Source: Actinoplanes italicus (GTDB lineage Bacteria > Actinomycetota > Actinomycetes > Mycobacteriales > Micromonosporaceae). Taken from it: a DNA stretch of 64,000 bases. Location of the stretch: contig NZ_PVMZ01000010.1 in NCBI RefSeq assembly GCF_003001815.1, positions 186,001 to 250,000 of the forward strand, in the 5' to 3' direction. Below the pieces are notes generated by a model. It saw only the letters and a list, made by a program, of their open reading frames with translations, searched no databases and was not told where the DNA came from. The position numbers were made by a program, and so were the translations under genes. Each line of letters starts with the position of its first letter. Positions within the stretch are counted from its first letter, which is position 1. Below are positions 9,961 to 17,501 of the stretch, piece by piece.

Positions 9961-11023
9961 TCGGCTCCGGGCGCAGCCTCGCCCCGATCGTCCGCGCGGC
10001 GGCGAGGCTCGCCCAGGCCGTCAGCCCGATCAGTGCCGCATCGTCGTAACCCCGGTCCCGTACCTCCCCGATCATCTGGTCGGTGACCCGGTAGGACGCG
10101 AAAGCGGTCAGTGACGCCAGCCGCCCGGCTGCCCGATGCTCCTGGGGGAGGCGGCCGACGGCGGCGTCGAGCCACCCGCGGTCGTGCGGCTCCAGAGCGA
10201 CCGCGGGCCGCTCGGCCAGCAGGGTCTCCACCGTCTGGAGGACCGGTTCGGGCACGCATGAGCCGCCGGCCGCGTCCACGGCCGCGCCGGCACGGGCGAA
10301 CGCGGTGGCGATGTGATCGCGGCCGGCGGCCCAGGACAGGTCGGCGGCCGTCGTCGCGGCCGGCAGCAGGTCGAGGGAACGTCCGGGCAGGCGGCGCGGC
10401 CGGGCCCAGGCACCGAGGACGCGGCCGGTGAGGCGCCGGACCGGGCCGTCGGCGCGGGCCGGCATCCGCGGCATGGGGGAGTCGCGCAGGAAGACGTTCA
10501 CCATCCGGTTGATGTGGTGGAACGTGACCACGACGCCGATGATCTCGGCCTCCTCGTCCGCCGTGAACGGTGCCGGCGGCCGCTCCGGCGGCTGCGCGGC
10601 GGTGGCCTGCGCCCAGCGGGCCAGGTCACGCAGCCGCGGATCGGTGACGCCGTCCAGGCCGTGGGTGCGCATCAGCGGCGCGGCCCACGTCCCCGCCAGG
10701 CCGTCGACGGCGGTGCTGTGCACCTCCACGCAGTACGGGCACCGGTTGGCCAGCGACACCGCCGTCGCCACGATCTCCTTGGTCCGGCGGCCGACCGCGG
10801 CCTCCACGAGCAGCGTCTCGCGGAGCATGGTCCAGCAGGCGGCCAGAACGTCCGGCGCCGGCGAGTGCAGCACGACCGGTGGCGCCAGGATGCCGAACTC
10901 GTCGGCGAGATCGCGGTAGACGCGAGCGACCGTGCCCCGCGCCGCGGCCGGCGGAACGGGCTTGACGTGCCGGACGTGTGCCGACGTCACGGGATGGGTG
11001 AGCCGGCTCACCAGCCTTCCCAT
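9950..11023 (-). CDS. Carboxymuconolactone decarboxylase/AhpD-like protein
   Basis: This 357-residue protein has an N-terminal AhpD-like domain. The redox motif CPYCVEVH is present (C95, C98, H102), the standard C-x-x-C-x-x-x-H of alkylhydroperoxidase AhpD-type proteins. The second half repeats an all-helical CMD-like layout without the cysteines. It may reduce peroxides or act in thiol redox reactions; the true substrate is not deducible. ATG at 11023 follows GAGGGGG; the longer open frame upstream is non-genuine. It is convergent with the P450 and the two coding ends overlap. Confidence 0.8.
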   Translation of the reverse strand: MGRLVSRLTHPVTSAHVRHVKPVPPAAARGTVARVYRDLADEFGILAPPVVLHSPAPDVLAACWTMLRETLLVEAAVGRRTKEIVATAVSLANRCPYCVEVHSTAVDGLAGTWAAPLMRTHGLDGVTDPRLRDLARWAQATAAQPPERPPAPFTADEEAEIIGVVVTFHHINRMVNVFLRDSPMPRMPARADGPVRRLTGRVLGAWARPRRLPGRSLDLLPAATTAADLSWAAGRDHIATAFARAGAAVDAAGGSCVPEPVLQTVETLLAERPAVALEPHDRGWLDAAVGRLPQEHRAAGRLASLTAFASYRVTDQMIGEVRDRGYDDAALIGLTAWASLAAARTIGARLRPEPITR

Positions 11024-11209
11024 GGTGCCCCCTCGACGACGGCGGCCCGCTCCCGTGGGAGCGCCTACGCGAGAAGTCTGTCCGGGCCGCCGGTGCCGCC
11101 GCATCTCCGCTGTTGCCGTACCCCGTACCGGAGAATTCCTTGAAGTGACCGAAACAATCCGGCTCCGGCCCCCGTCCTGCATACGACGACACGACCAGGG
11201 GGTGCGGCG

Positions 11210-11917
11210 ATGGACGGCGGCGACATGTACTTCGAGTGGAGCGACACCGACGGGGACGGCATCATCGACAGCCAGCTCGTCGACGCGGACGGCGACGGCC
11301 AGACCGATCTTCAGATCACCGACGCCAACCTTGACGGTACGGCTGACAAGCTCCTGATGGACCACACCGGTGACGGGATCGCCGACCTGCTGTCAGAGCG
11401 TGACGCCTTCGGGATCGAGCACGTGACCGTGGACGCCGACGGCGACACCCTCGCCGACGCCGAGTTCACCGACGGCCCGTTCCCCGCCGACCCCCCGCCG
11501 GCGGAGGAAGCACTGTTCGTGGTGGACGACGCGCCGCCGGTCTTCGACACGGCCGCCCCCACTGTCGCTCCGGTACCGGCCGGCCTGACCGGTGACACCG
11601 CGGCCCTGGTGGGCAGCATCAACTCACAGATGGCCGACGCCGGACTGATCTACGACTCGGCGATGAACCCCGGTTCGGTGTCCGGCACCGATGTGAACGC
11701 CGCCATGGAACGGGCCGACAACGCGGCCCGCAACGCGCAGTCGCTGGCGGGCTACACCTACGAGGACCAGGTCAGCAACGAGATCTACAAGCACGATCTC
11801 GAACAGCAGTACCTGGAGACGGCACACACCGAGGCCACCGACGCGTGGATCGAGAGCGAGAACGCGATCTCGCGCGCCGACCAGGCGGTGTGGGACAGCG
11901 AGCAGGAGCGCTCGTGA
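11210..11917 (+). CDS. Acidic protein with 13-residue D-x-D-x-D-G calcium-loop-like repeats
   Basis: This 235-residue acidic protein has no signal peptide. Asp-rich loops begin at residues 12, 25, 38 and 51, exactly 13 residues apart (DTDGDG, DADGDG, DANLDG, DHTGDG), with a fifth at 75. They resemble the calcium-binding loops of thrombospondin type 3 and dockerin/EF-hand-like proteins. Residues 85-130 are Pro/Ala-rich, and the last 100 residues look helical (VSNEIYKHDLEQQYLETAHTE). The stop overlaps the GTG of the next gene by 4 nt, so it forms an operon with the GrpE-like membrane protein. The function is unknown; it may be a partner or substrate of the chaperone module. Confidence 0.75.
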   Translation: MDGGDMYFEWSDTDGDGIIDSQLVDADGDGQTDLQITDANLDGTADKLLMDHTGDGIADLLSERDAFGIEHVTVDADGDTLADAEFTDGPFPADPPPAEEALFVVDDAPPVFDTAAPTVAPVPAGLTGDTAALVGSINSQMADAGLIYDSAMNPGSVSGTDVNAAMERADNAARNAQSLAGYTYEDQVSNEIYKHDLEQQYLETAHTEATDAWIESENAISRADQAVWDSEQERS

Positions 11918-12750
11918 ACCTGCGCCGCTGGGCCATGGCGGCCGCGGGGGTGCTGGCGGCCCTGGCCATGAGCGGGTTCGCCGCTCCCGCACCGTCGGCC
12001 CCGGCCGGTGCCCGGCCGTCGCTGTCCCCGCTGCGCACGCCCACGCCTGTCGGCGGCGCACCGGACGCCGCCAGCCCACCCCCGGCGGAAAGCCCACCAC
12101 CGGGGGAGAGCGCACCGCCGGTGGAGGACGTCGTGCCCGCCATCCCACCGGAGCAGGTGGGCGGCGGCGGTACCGCCTGGGTGGTGCTGAGCGCGGCGGT
12201 GGTCACAGCCATGCTCGCGGCCGGTTTCCTGATCTGGCAGCGACGCCGCGGCGGCAGCGGTCCGGCGTGGACCCCGGCATATGCCAACGCGCCCGCACCG
12301 TCCGGCGCGGGCGTGTCCGGCGGCCCCGCACCGGCCGGGCCTCCGCCGGTCGCCGCGGGCGAGCGGGAGCTGGCCGAGGTGCTCCGGCGGCTCGCATCCG
12401 GCGGTGTCAGCGCGGCCATCAGCCAGCAGATCGAGCGCCTGCTCAGCCGTCCGGACCCGGGCCGGGACGCGCTGGTGCAGGCCGCGGTGCACTATCGCGA
12501 CCAGCTCGCGGGGAGCGGCTGGGAGCACGAGCTGCTGACCGCGCTGACCGCGGCCGGCGTCCGTGAGATCCGTCCCGCCGACGGGGAGGTCTTCGACGGC
12601 CGTGCCCACGAGGCCGTCGACGCCGTCGCGGCACCCGCTCCGGAGTACCACGATCGGATCGTGCAGACCGTACGCTGCGGCTATCTCGACCACGACCGGG
12701 TACTGCGGCCGCCGCGCGTGGTCGTCTACCGGGCCGACGGCCCGGCGTGA
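11914..12750 (+). CDS. Membrane-anchored protein with GrpE-like C-terminal domain
   Basis: This 278-residue protein has a hydrophobic N-terminal segment (residues 6-24), a Pro/Ser-rich spacer, a transmembrane helix at about 88-108 followed by QRRRGG, and a C-terminal cytoplasmic domain. Residues 150-200 are helical. Residues 215-275 read GVREI, then HEAVDAV, then GYLDHDRVLRPPRVVV, matching the beta domain that ends GrpE nucleotide-exchange factors. GrpE drives ADP release from Hsp70; here two Hsp70-like genes lie within 10 kb. The GTG at 11914 overlaps the previous stop (GTGA) and gives an immediate signal-like N-terminus, better than the upstream ATG at 11845 in the other gene. The GrpE assignment is my motif reading, not a search result. 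Confidence 0.7.
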   Translation: MNLRRWAMAAAGVLAALAMSGFAAPAPSAPAGARPSLSPLRTPTPVGGAPDAASPPPAESPPPGESAPPVEDVVPAIPPEQVGGGGTAWVVLSAAVVTAMLAAGFLIWQRRRGGSGPAWTPAYANAPAPSGAGVSGGPAPAGPPPVAAGERELAEVLRRLASGGVSAAISQQIERLLSRPDPGRDALVQAAVHYRDQLAGSGWEHELLTALTAAGVREIRPADGEVFDGRAHEAVDAVAAPAPEYHDRIVQTVRCGYLDHDRVLRPPRVVVYRADGPA

Positions 12751-12752
12751 GG

Positions 12753-13286
12753 TCACCCGTGCCCGGCCAGTTCACCGCGCAGCCGCTGCCGTGCCCGGAA
12801 GATCCACGTCTTGACCGTGCCGACCGGAACCTCGAGAACCACGGCCACCTGCTCGTACGTCAGACCCCCGGCCCACAGCAGCAGCGCCTCCCGGTGTGCG
12901 GGCGCCAGCGCGGCCAGGGCGGCCCGCAGGTCCAGCACCGCGTCGACGGCGTCGGCGAACAGCGGCTGGGGGAAGGCCGGTTCCACCCGGTCGTCGAGCA
13001 GCGGTTGCGGCGTGGCGGCCCGGCGGCGCACCACGTCGCGGGCGGCGTTGCGCGCGATCGCCAGCACCCAGGACCGGAACGGCGCCCGCTGCTCGAACCG
13101 GTGCAGGTTGCGCCAGACCGCGATCTGGGTCTCCTGCATGGCGTCGAGGGCGTCGTTGTGGCCGCCGGTCAGGTGCACGCACAGGCCGTACACGGTTCGC
13201 TCGCAGTCACGCCAAAGCTCACGGAACGCGTCCTGATCGCCGGACCGGGCCGCGGCCAGCCGGTGTTGATCCAGGTCGGCGGCCAT
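12753..13286 (-). CDS. ECF-type RNA polymerase sigma factor
   Basis: This 177-residue protein contains only sigma regions 2 and 4. Region 2 covers about residues 20-90 (DALDAMQETQIAVWRNLHRF, then FRSWVLAIARNAARD). Region 4 covers 118-172 (LAPAHREALLLWAGGLTYEQVA and GTVKTWIFRARQRLR). ATG at 13286 has GGTGAG upstream; the longer frame further upstream is a shadow. It is convergent with the GrpE-like gene (2 bp between stops) and divergent from the acidic-protein/dynamin operon at 13370, so it is well placed to control that module. No anti-sigma factor with a recognisable fold is adjacent. Confidence 0.9.
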   Translation of the reverse strand: MAADLDQHRLAAARSGDQDAFRELWRDCERTVYGLCVHLTGGHNDALDAMQETQIAVWRNLHRFEQRAPFRSWVLAIARNAARDVVRRRAATPQPLLDDRVEPAFPQPLFADAVDAVLDLRAALAALAPAHREALLLWAGGLTYEQVAVVLEVPVGTVKTWIFRARQRLRGELAGHG

Positions 13287-13369
13287 CAGCGGCTCACCGT
13301 TGCGCGGGTGTCGGCACAGCCGTATGAGACCATGCCGGGGTGCGGTGACGGCAGGATTCCGGTGCGGAG

Positions 13370-13717
13370 ATGACTGACTGGGACCACGGTCTGCACGAGG
13401 GGCCGCCCGGATTCGACCGTCCGGGTGATAACCGGACGGACGACGAACTCCGGGAACTTCTGTTCGACGCGGTGCCGGAGCTGTCCGAGAGTGATCGGCT
13501 CGCCCTGTTCGACCGGACCTTCGACCCGGCCACCCCGGACCCGCTCTTCGACGTGATCGCCGACGGTGACCTGGGCGGCGCGGACCTCTTCGACGCCGGC
13601 GACGTGTCGTACCCGTGGGTGGAGCCGGACCCCCATGTCGAACCCGTGGTGGAGCCCGAGCCCGATCCGGAACCCTGGACCGACCATGTGGAGCCGTTTG
13701 CCTGGGAAGACCTATGA
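13370..13717 (+). CDS. Small acidic protein leading the dynamin operon
   Basis: This 115-residue, strongly acidic protein has many Asp and Glu residues (DDELRELLFDAVPELSESD), a run of Pro-Glu/Asp in the last third (EPVVEPEPDPEP), and no signal peptide or membrane segment. I do not recognise a family. The ATG at 13370 lies directly after GGAG, so ribosome-site spacing is poor. The stop overlaps the start of the first dynamin-like gene by 4 nt (ATGA), indicating translational coupling. The small acidic IniB-like position ahead of two dynamins in mycobacterial ini operons is an analogy of place, not of sequence. Confidence 0.65.
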   Translation: MTDWDHGLHEGPPGFDRPGDNRTDDELRELLFDAVPELSESDRLALFDRTFDPATPDPLFDVIADGDLGGADLFDAGDVSYPWVEPDPHVEPVVEPEPDPEPWTDHVEPFAWEDL

Positions 13718-15618
13718 GTGGGTACGACCTGAGCGCCCCGCCGGGCGAACCGGACGAGACGGATCCGACGGTGGCCGAGTTGCGCAGGCTGTGCACGGCG
13801 ACGGCCGCCCGTCTCACCGACCCGGCCCTGCGCGAACGGGTCACGGCGGTGCACGCGCTGCTCGGCCGGCCGCTGCGGGTCGCCGTCGCGGGCGCGGTCA
13901 GCGGTGGCAAGTCGACGCTGGTCAACGCGCTGCTGGGCCGGTCGGTGGCGCCGGCCGACGCGGGGGAGAGCACCCGGCTCGTGACGTTCTACGAGTACGG
14001 CGCCGACGACGGCCTGGTACTGGCCGAGTTGGACACCGGCGAGGTGCACACCACCAGGCTGGACCCCGGCGGACGGTTTCCCGCCGACCTGGGAGTGCCG
14101 GTCGAGTGGGTCACCCGGGTGCGGGTCCTGCTGGACCGGCCGGGCCTGCGGCGACTCACCGTCATCGACACACCGGGCGTCAACACGGTCACGGTCGCCA
14201 ACGAACGGGCCGCGCGACGGATGCTGTTCGGCACCGACGGCGACGACCACGCCGACGCGCTGATCTACGTGCTGCGGTACGTGCAGCGGTTCGACGCCGA
14301 CACGCTCGCCGAGTTCCGGACCCTGTCGGCGGCCTGCGGCATGACCGCAGTGAACACCCTCGCCGTCCTTAGCCAGATCGACCGCCGCGGCGACGAGACC
14401 GACCCGTGGCCGTCCGCCCGGCGGCTCGCCGCCCGCGCCTACGACGACCTGCGGACCTCGGTCTTCGACGTGGTGCCGGTGATCGGCCTGCTGGCCGAGT
14501 CGGCACGGGCGGGGCTGCTGGACGCGGCCGACCTGGCGGTCCTGCGGGAACTGGCCGCGCTCGACGAGTTCGACCTCGACGACCTGCTGCTCGACATCGA
14601 CGAGTTCGGGTCGGCGCCGGACTTCCCCGGGACGGTCGAGGTGCGGTCGCGGCTCGCCGGGCGCCTGCACACGTACGGCGTCCGGGTCGCCACCGACGCC
14701 CTGCGCAACCGTCCCGGCCTGGATCGCGACGGCCTGAACGACGTGCTGCGTACCGCCTCCGGGTTCGACCGGGACGGTTCCGGTGACGGTGCCGCGTTCG
14801 GTTCGGTGGCCGCCGGGATCGCCCACTTCGCGCGCCGCGCCGATCAGCTCAAGGCCCTGGCTGCCGTGCACCGGCTACGGGACGTGGCCCGTACTCCCGT
14901 CACAGGCGGTGACCGGCACGTGCTGGCGCAGCTCGGTGACGCGGTCGACGAGGGGCGGCCGATCACCGGTGCGCTTTCCGGGCTGCGGGTGCTCGCCGCC
15001 GTGGAGGCCGCCGGTCGCGGGCATCTGCCGCTCGGCGAGGACATGTTCACCGAGTTGCTGCGCCTGGCCCGCACCGACCAGCCCGCCGCGCGCGTGGGAC
15101 TGCCGGCCGACGCCACGCCCGAGGATGTCGCGGACGCGGCCCGGGCGGCGTCGATCCGCTGGCGGCGGCTGGCGGTCACGGTCGGCAGCCGCGTCGGCGG
15201 GCAGCGGGCGCGTGACGTGCTGGGCGTGTTAGAGGACATCGCCGCCGCGCCGGAACCCGCCGGACCTGCCGCCGCTTTCGGCACGCGTCCGCCCGTACCG
15301 ATGGAGGAGATCGCCCTGAGACTCCTCGCCGCACCCACCGTGGGCACCGACGACCGGGCGTCGCTGCGGGCCCTGCTCAACGGTGAGAACCTCGCCGGGC
15401 AGGTCGGCGTCGACATGGGTGCGGACGCGGCCGCCGTGGCCGAGCGGGCCGCCGCGCTCGGCGCCCGGTTCCGGATCATGCTGCACCGTCCCCTGCCGGC
15501 CGCCGACCGGCGGGCCGTGACTGCGGTCTGTGACGCCTACGAGGCGATCTGGGCGGCAGCCAGCTCGCTTCAGCCACCAGCTCCGATCGGAAGGAACGCC
15601 GATGTCCGCCGGGACTGA
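13714..15618 (+). CDS. Dynamin-like GTPase 1 (IniC/IniA-like)
   Basis: This 634-residue GTPase of the bacterial dynamin-like class has a P-loop GAVSGGKST at residues 60-68. Switch II DTPG is at 152-155, and a divergent G4 motif reads SQID at 220-223, where TKxD is usual. The rest is helical, as expected for the stalk. Bacterial dynamins remodel or repair membranes, often as pairs in which two different subunits cooperate. It starts at ATG 13714, overlapping the acidic-protein stop. Its 3' end overlaps the second dynamin by 17 nt. The paired layout resembles mycobacterial iniA/iniC, which are induced by cell-wall stress. Pairing and likely complex formation are inferred. Confidence 0.85.
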   Translation: MSGYDLSAPPGEPDETDPTVAELRRLCTATAARLTDPALRERVTAVHALLGRPLRVAVAGAVSGGKSTLVNALLGRSVAPADAGESTRLVTFYEYGADDGLVLAELDTGEVHTTRLDPGGRFPADLGVPVEWVTRVRVLLDRPGLRRLTVIDTPGVNTVTVANERAARRMLFGTDGDDHADALIYVLRYVQRFDADTLAEFRTLSAACGMTAVNTLAVLSQIDRRGDETDPWPSARRLAARAYDDLRTSVFDVVPVIGLLAESARAGLLDAADLAVLRELAALDEFDLDDLLLDIDEFGSAPDFPGTVEVRSRLAGRLHTYGVRVATDALRNRPGLDRDGLNDVLRTASGFDRDGSGDGAAFGSVAAGIAHFARRADQLKALAAVHRLRDVARTPVTGGDRHVLAQLGDAVDEGRPITGALSGLRVLAAVEAAGRGHLPLGEDMFTELLRLARTDQPAARVGLPADATPEDVADAARAASIRWRRLAVTVGSRVGGQRARDVLGVLEDIAAAPEPAGPAAAFGTRPPVPMEEIALRLLAAPTVGTDDRASLRALLNGENLAGQVGVDMGADAAAVAERAAALGARFRIMLHRPLPAADRRAVTAVCDAYEAIWAAASSLQPPAPIGRNADVRRD

Positions 15619-17500
15619 GCCGCCGGCCCTGGTGAACCAGGTGCTCACGCTCGCCAACGAGGTGCACGGTCTGGCCCGCCGCAACGGCCAGGCCGACCTC
15701 GCCGTGGCGCTGGCGGCCGAGGCGGAACGCTGGCGTGAGGCGACCGCGACCGTCGTCGTGGCCGGCGCGCAGAAACGCGGTAAGAGCCGCCTGATCAACG
15801 CCCTGCTGGACCGGCCCGGCCTGGTCCCGGTGGACGTGGACATCGCCACTCACACCTACCTGGCGCTGCGGCACGGGCCCCGGCTGACCGCGACCGTCCG
15901 GCGGCGCGGCCCGGACGGGCAGGAGACCTCCGAGCAGATCGATCCGGACGAGGTCGGCGACTACGCGTCGTTGCTCGGCGACCCGGCCAGGCGGCGCGGT
16001 GTCGAGGGCGTCGACATCACCCTTCAACATCCACTTCTCGATGGCGTACGGCTCGTCGACACCCCCGGCGTCGACAGCCTGACCCTCGGCCACCGGCACA
16101 CGACGACCGCGATGCTGCGGCAGGCCGACGCGCTGCTGTTCACCCTCAGCGCCCAGGACCAGCCGGTGCTGCGCCACGAGCTGGAGTTCCTGGCCGAGGC
16201 GGCCGGCGGCATCCACGCGATCGCGTTCGTACTGACCAAGGTCGAGGACTCCACCTCGTGGCAGGACCTGCTGACCGAGAACAGGCGACGGCTCGACATG
16301 TTCCTGAAGGAGAACGCGGACCGTTTCGAGGACACCGGCGGCACCCGGCGGCTGCTCGACGCCACCTGGATCCCGGTCAGCGCCAAACTGGCCGAAGCCG
16401 CCGCCGCCCGCCGGGCAGCCGGGCTCGAAAGCCGCGCCGAACAGCTGTGGGAACGCAGCGGCATGGATCGGCTGACCGCCTGGATCCGCGCCTGCGGCGA
16501 GGGCCGTGAGCTGGCCCGATGCGGCCGGGTGCTGTCCGCTGCCGGCGTCGCGCTGCGCTCGCTGGCCGTCGCCGAGGAGGACCGCCGGGTCGCCGCCACC
16601 CGCGACGCCGACGAGGTCGCGCAGCGGCTGGCCGGGGTGGAGACGGCCCTGCGGGACCTGTCGGCGCGGGCCCGGGAACGACACCGGCTCGCCGTCGAGC
16701 ACCAGTTCCTCGGCCGGGAGATCGGCGCCCTGGTCCGTCGCCGCCTCGACGAGGTGCGCAACCCGTACGAGGACGCGATCACCGCGCTGACCTCGGCGGC
16801 CAAGACCGATCAGTTCCTCGCCGAGTTGCCGGAGAGTGTGGAACGGTCCCTGGAGGCGGCGTGGAGCACGATCACCGCCGAGGTTCAGGACCGGGCGACG
16901 ACCGTACTGACCGAGTTCCTCACCGCCATGGACCTTGACCCGATCGAGGTCGACCTTGCCGCCCTGCGGATGCCGGCCGGCACCCGGCCCCGCCTCGAGA
17001 CGGCGCGACCCGCCAAGGGCGGTTTCGACATGCTGCGCGAGGGAGTGCCCGGCCTCGCGATCGCGGCCAGCCTCACCACCCTGATGATCCCGCTCGGGCC
17101 GTTCGCTTTCGTCGTCGGACCGGCCGTCGCGCTCGGCGTCACGCACCGCCGCCACCAGTGGGAACAGGCGTCCCGGACGCAGAACGGTGTGCGCCGGGCG
17201 ATCACCGAGACGTTCTCCGGGGCCGCGTCCGAGCTGACCACGGCCCTGGAGCGGGCCGTGGCCCGGTGGCGCAGCGAGGCCGAGCAGGCCGTCGACGAGG
17301 CCCTCGGCCGGCAGCGCCGCGAACACGAGCAGCGGCGGGCCGAGCTGCTCGGCCTGACCACCCGCGACACCGCCGCCCGCCGGGACGCCGCCGCGACCGC
17401 CGAACGACGGCTCGCCGCGATCACCGAACTCGCCGGACGGACCGCGGCGCTGCACCGGGCGGTCGCCGGGGAGATCGCCCGGAACGCGCCGGTGGGCTGA
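15602..17500 (+). CDS. Dynamin-like GTPase 2 with hydrophobic paddle
   Basis: This 632-residue partner of the preceding GTPase has P-loop GAQKRGKS at residues 55-62 (followed by Arg rather than Thr), DTPG at 153-156 and a normal G4 TKVED at 212-216. A hydrophobic hairpin at about residues 482-513 (LAIAASLTTLMIPLGPFAF, continuing into a second apolar segment) resembles the membrane-inserting paddle of bacterial dynamins; the first GTPase lacks an equally clear one. ATG at 15602 has AAGGAA upstream and lies inside the end of the previous gene. The convergent Hsp70 gene ends 2 bp downstream. Likely role: membrane binding and remodelling with its partner. Confidence 0.85.
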   Translation: MSAGTEPPALVNQVLTLANEVHGLARRNGQADLAVALAAEAERWREATATVVVAGAQKRGKSRLINALLDRPGLVPVDVDIATHTYLALRHGPRLTATVRRRGPDGQETSEQIDPDEVGDYASLLGDPARRRGVEGVDITLQHPLLDGVRLVDTPGVDSLTLGHRHTTTAMLRQADALLFTLSAQDQPVLRHELEFLAEAAGGIHAIAFVLTKVEDSTSWQDLLTENRRRLDMFLKENADRFEDTGGTRRLLDATWIPVSAKLAEAAAARRAAGLESRAEQLWERSGMDRLTAWIRACGEGRELARCGRVLSAAGVALRSLAVAEEDRRVAATRDADEVAQRLAGVETALRDLSARARERHRLAVEHQFLGREIGALVRRRLDEVRNPYEDAITALTSAAKTDQFLAELPESVERSLEAAWSTITAEVQDRATTVLTEFLTAMDLDPIEVDLAALRMPAGTRPRLETARPAKGGFDMLREGVPGLAIAASLTTLMIPLGPFAFVVGPAVALGVTHRRHQWEQASRTQNGVRRAITETFSGAASELTTALERAVARWRSEAEQAVDEALGRQRREHEQRRAELLGLTTRDTAARRDAAATAERRLAAITELAGRTAALHRAVAGEIARNAPVG

Positions 17501-17501
17501 C

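Noticed and set aside
13615..13713. Earlier start for the first dynamin-like gene
   Set aside because: It would lie inside the acidic-protein gene; the ATG at 13714 forms a standard 4-nt overlap.
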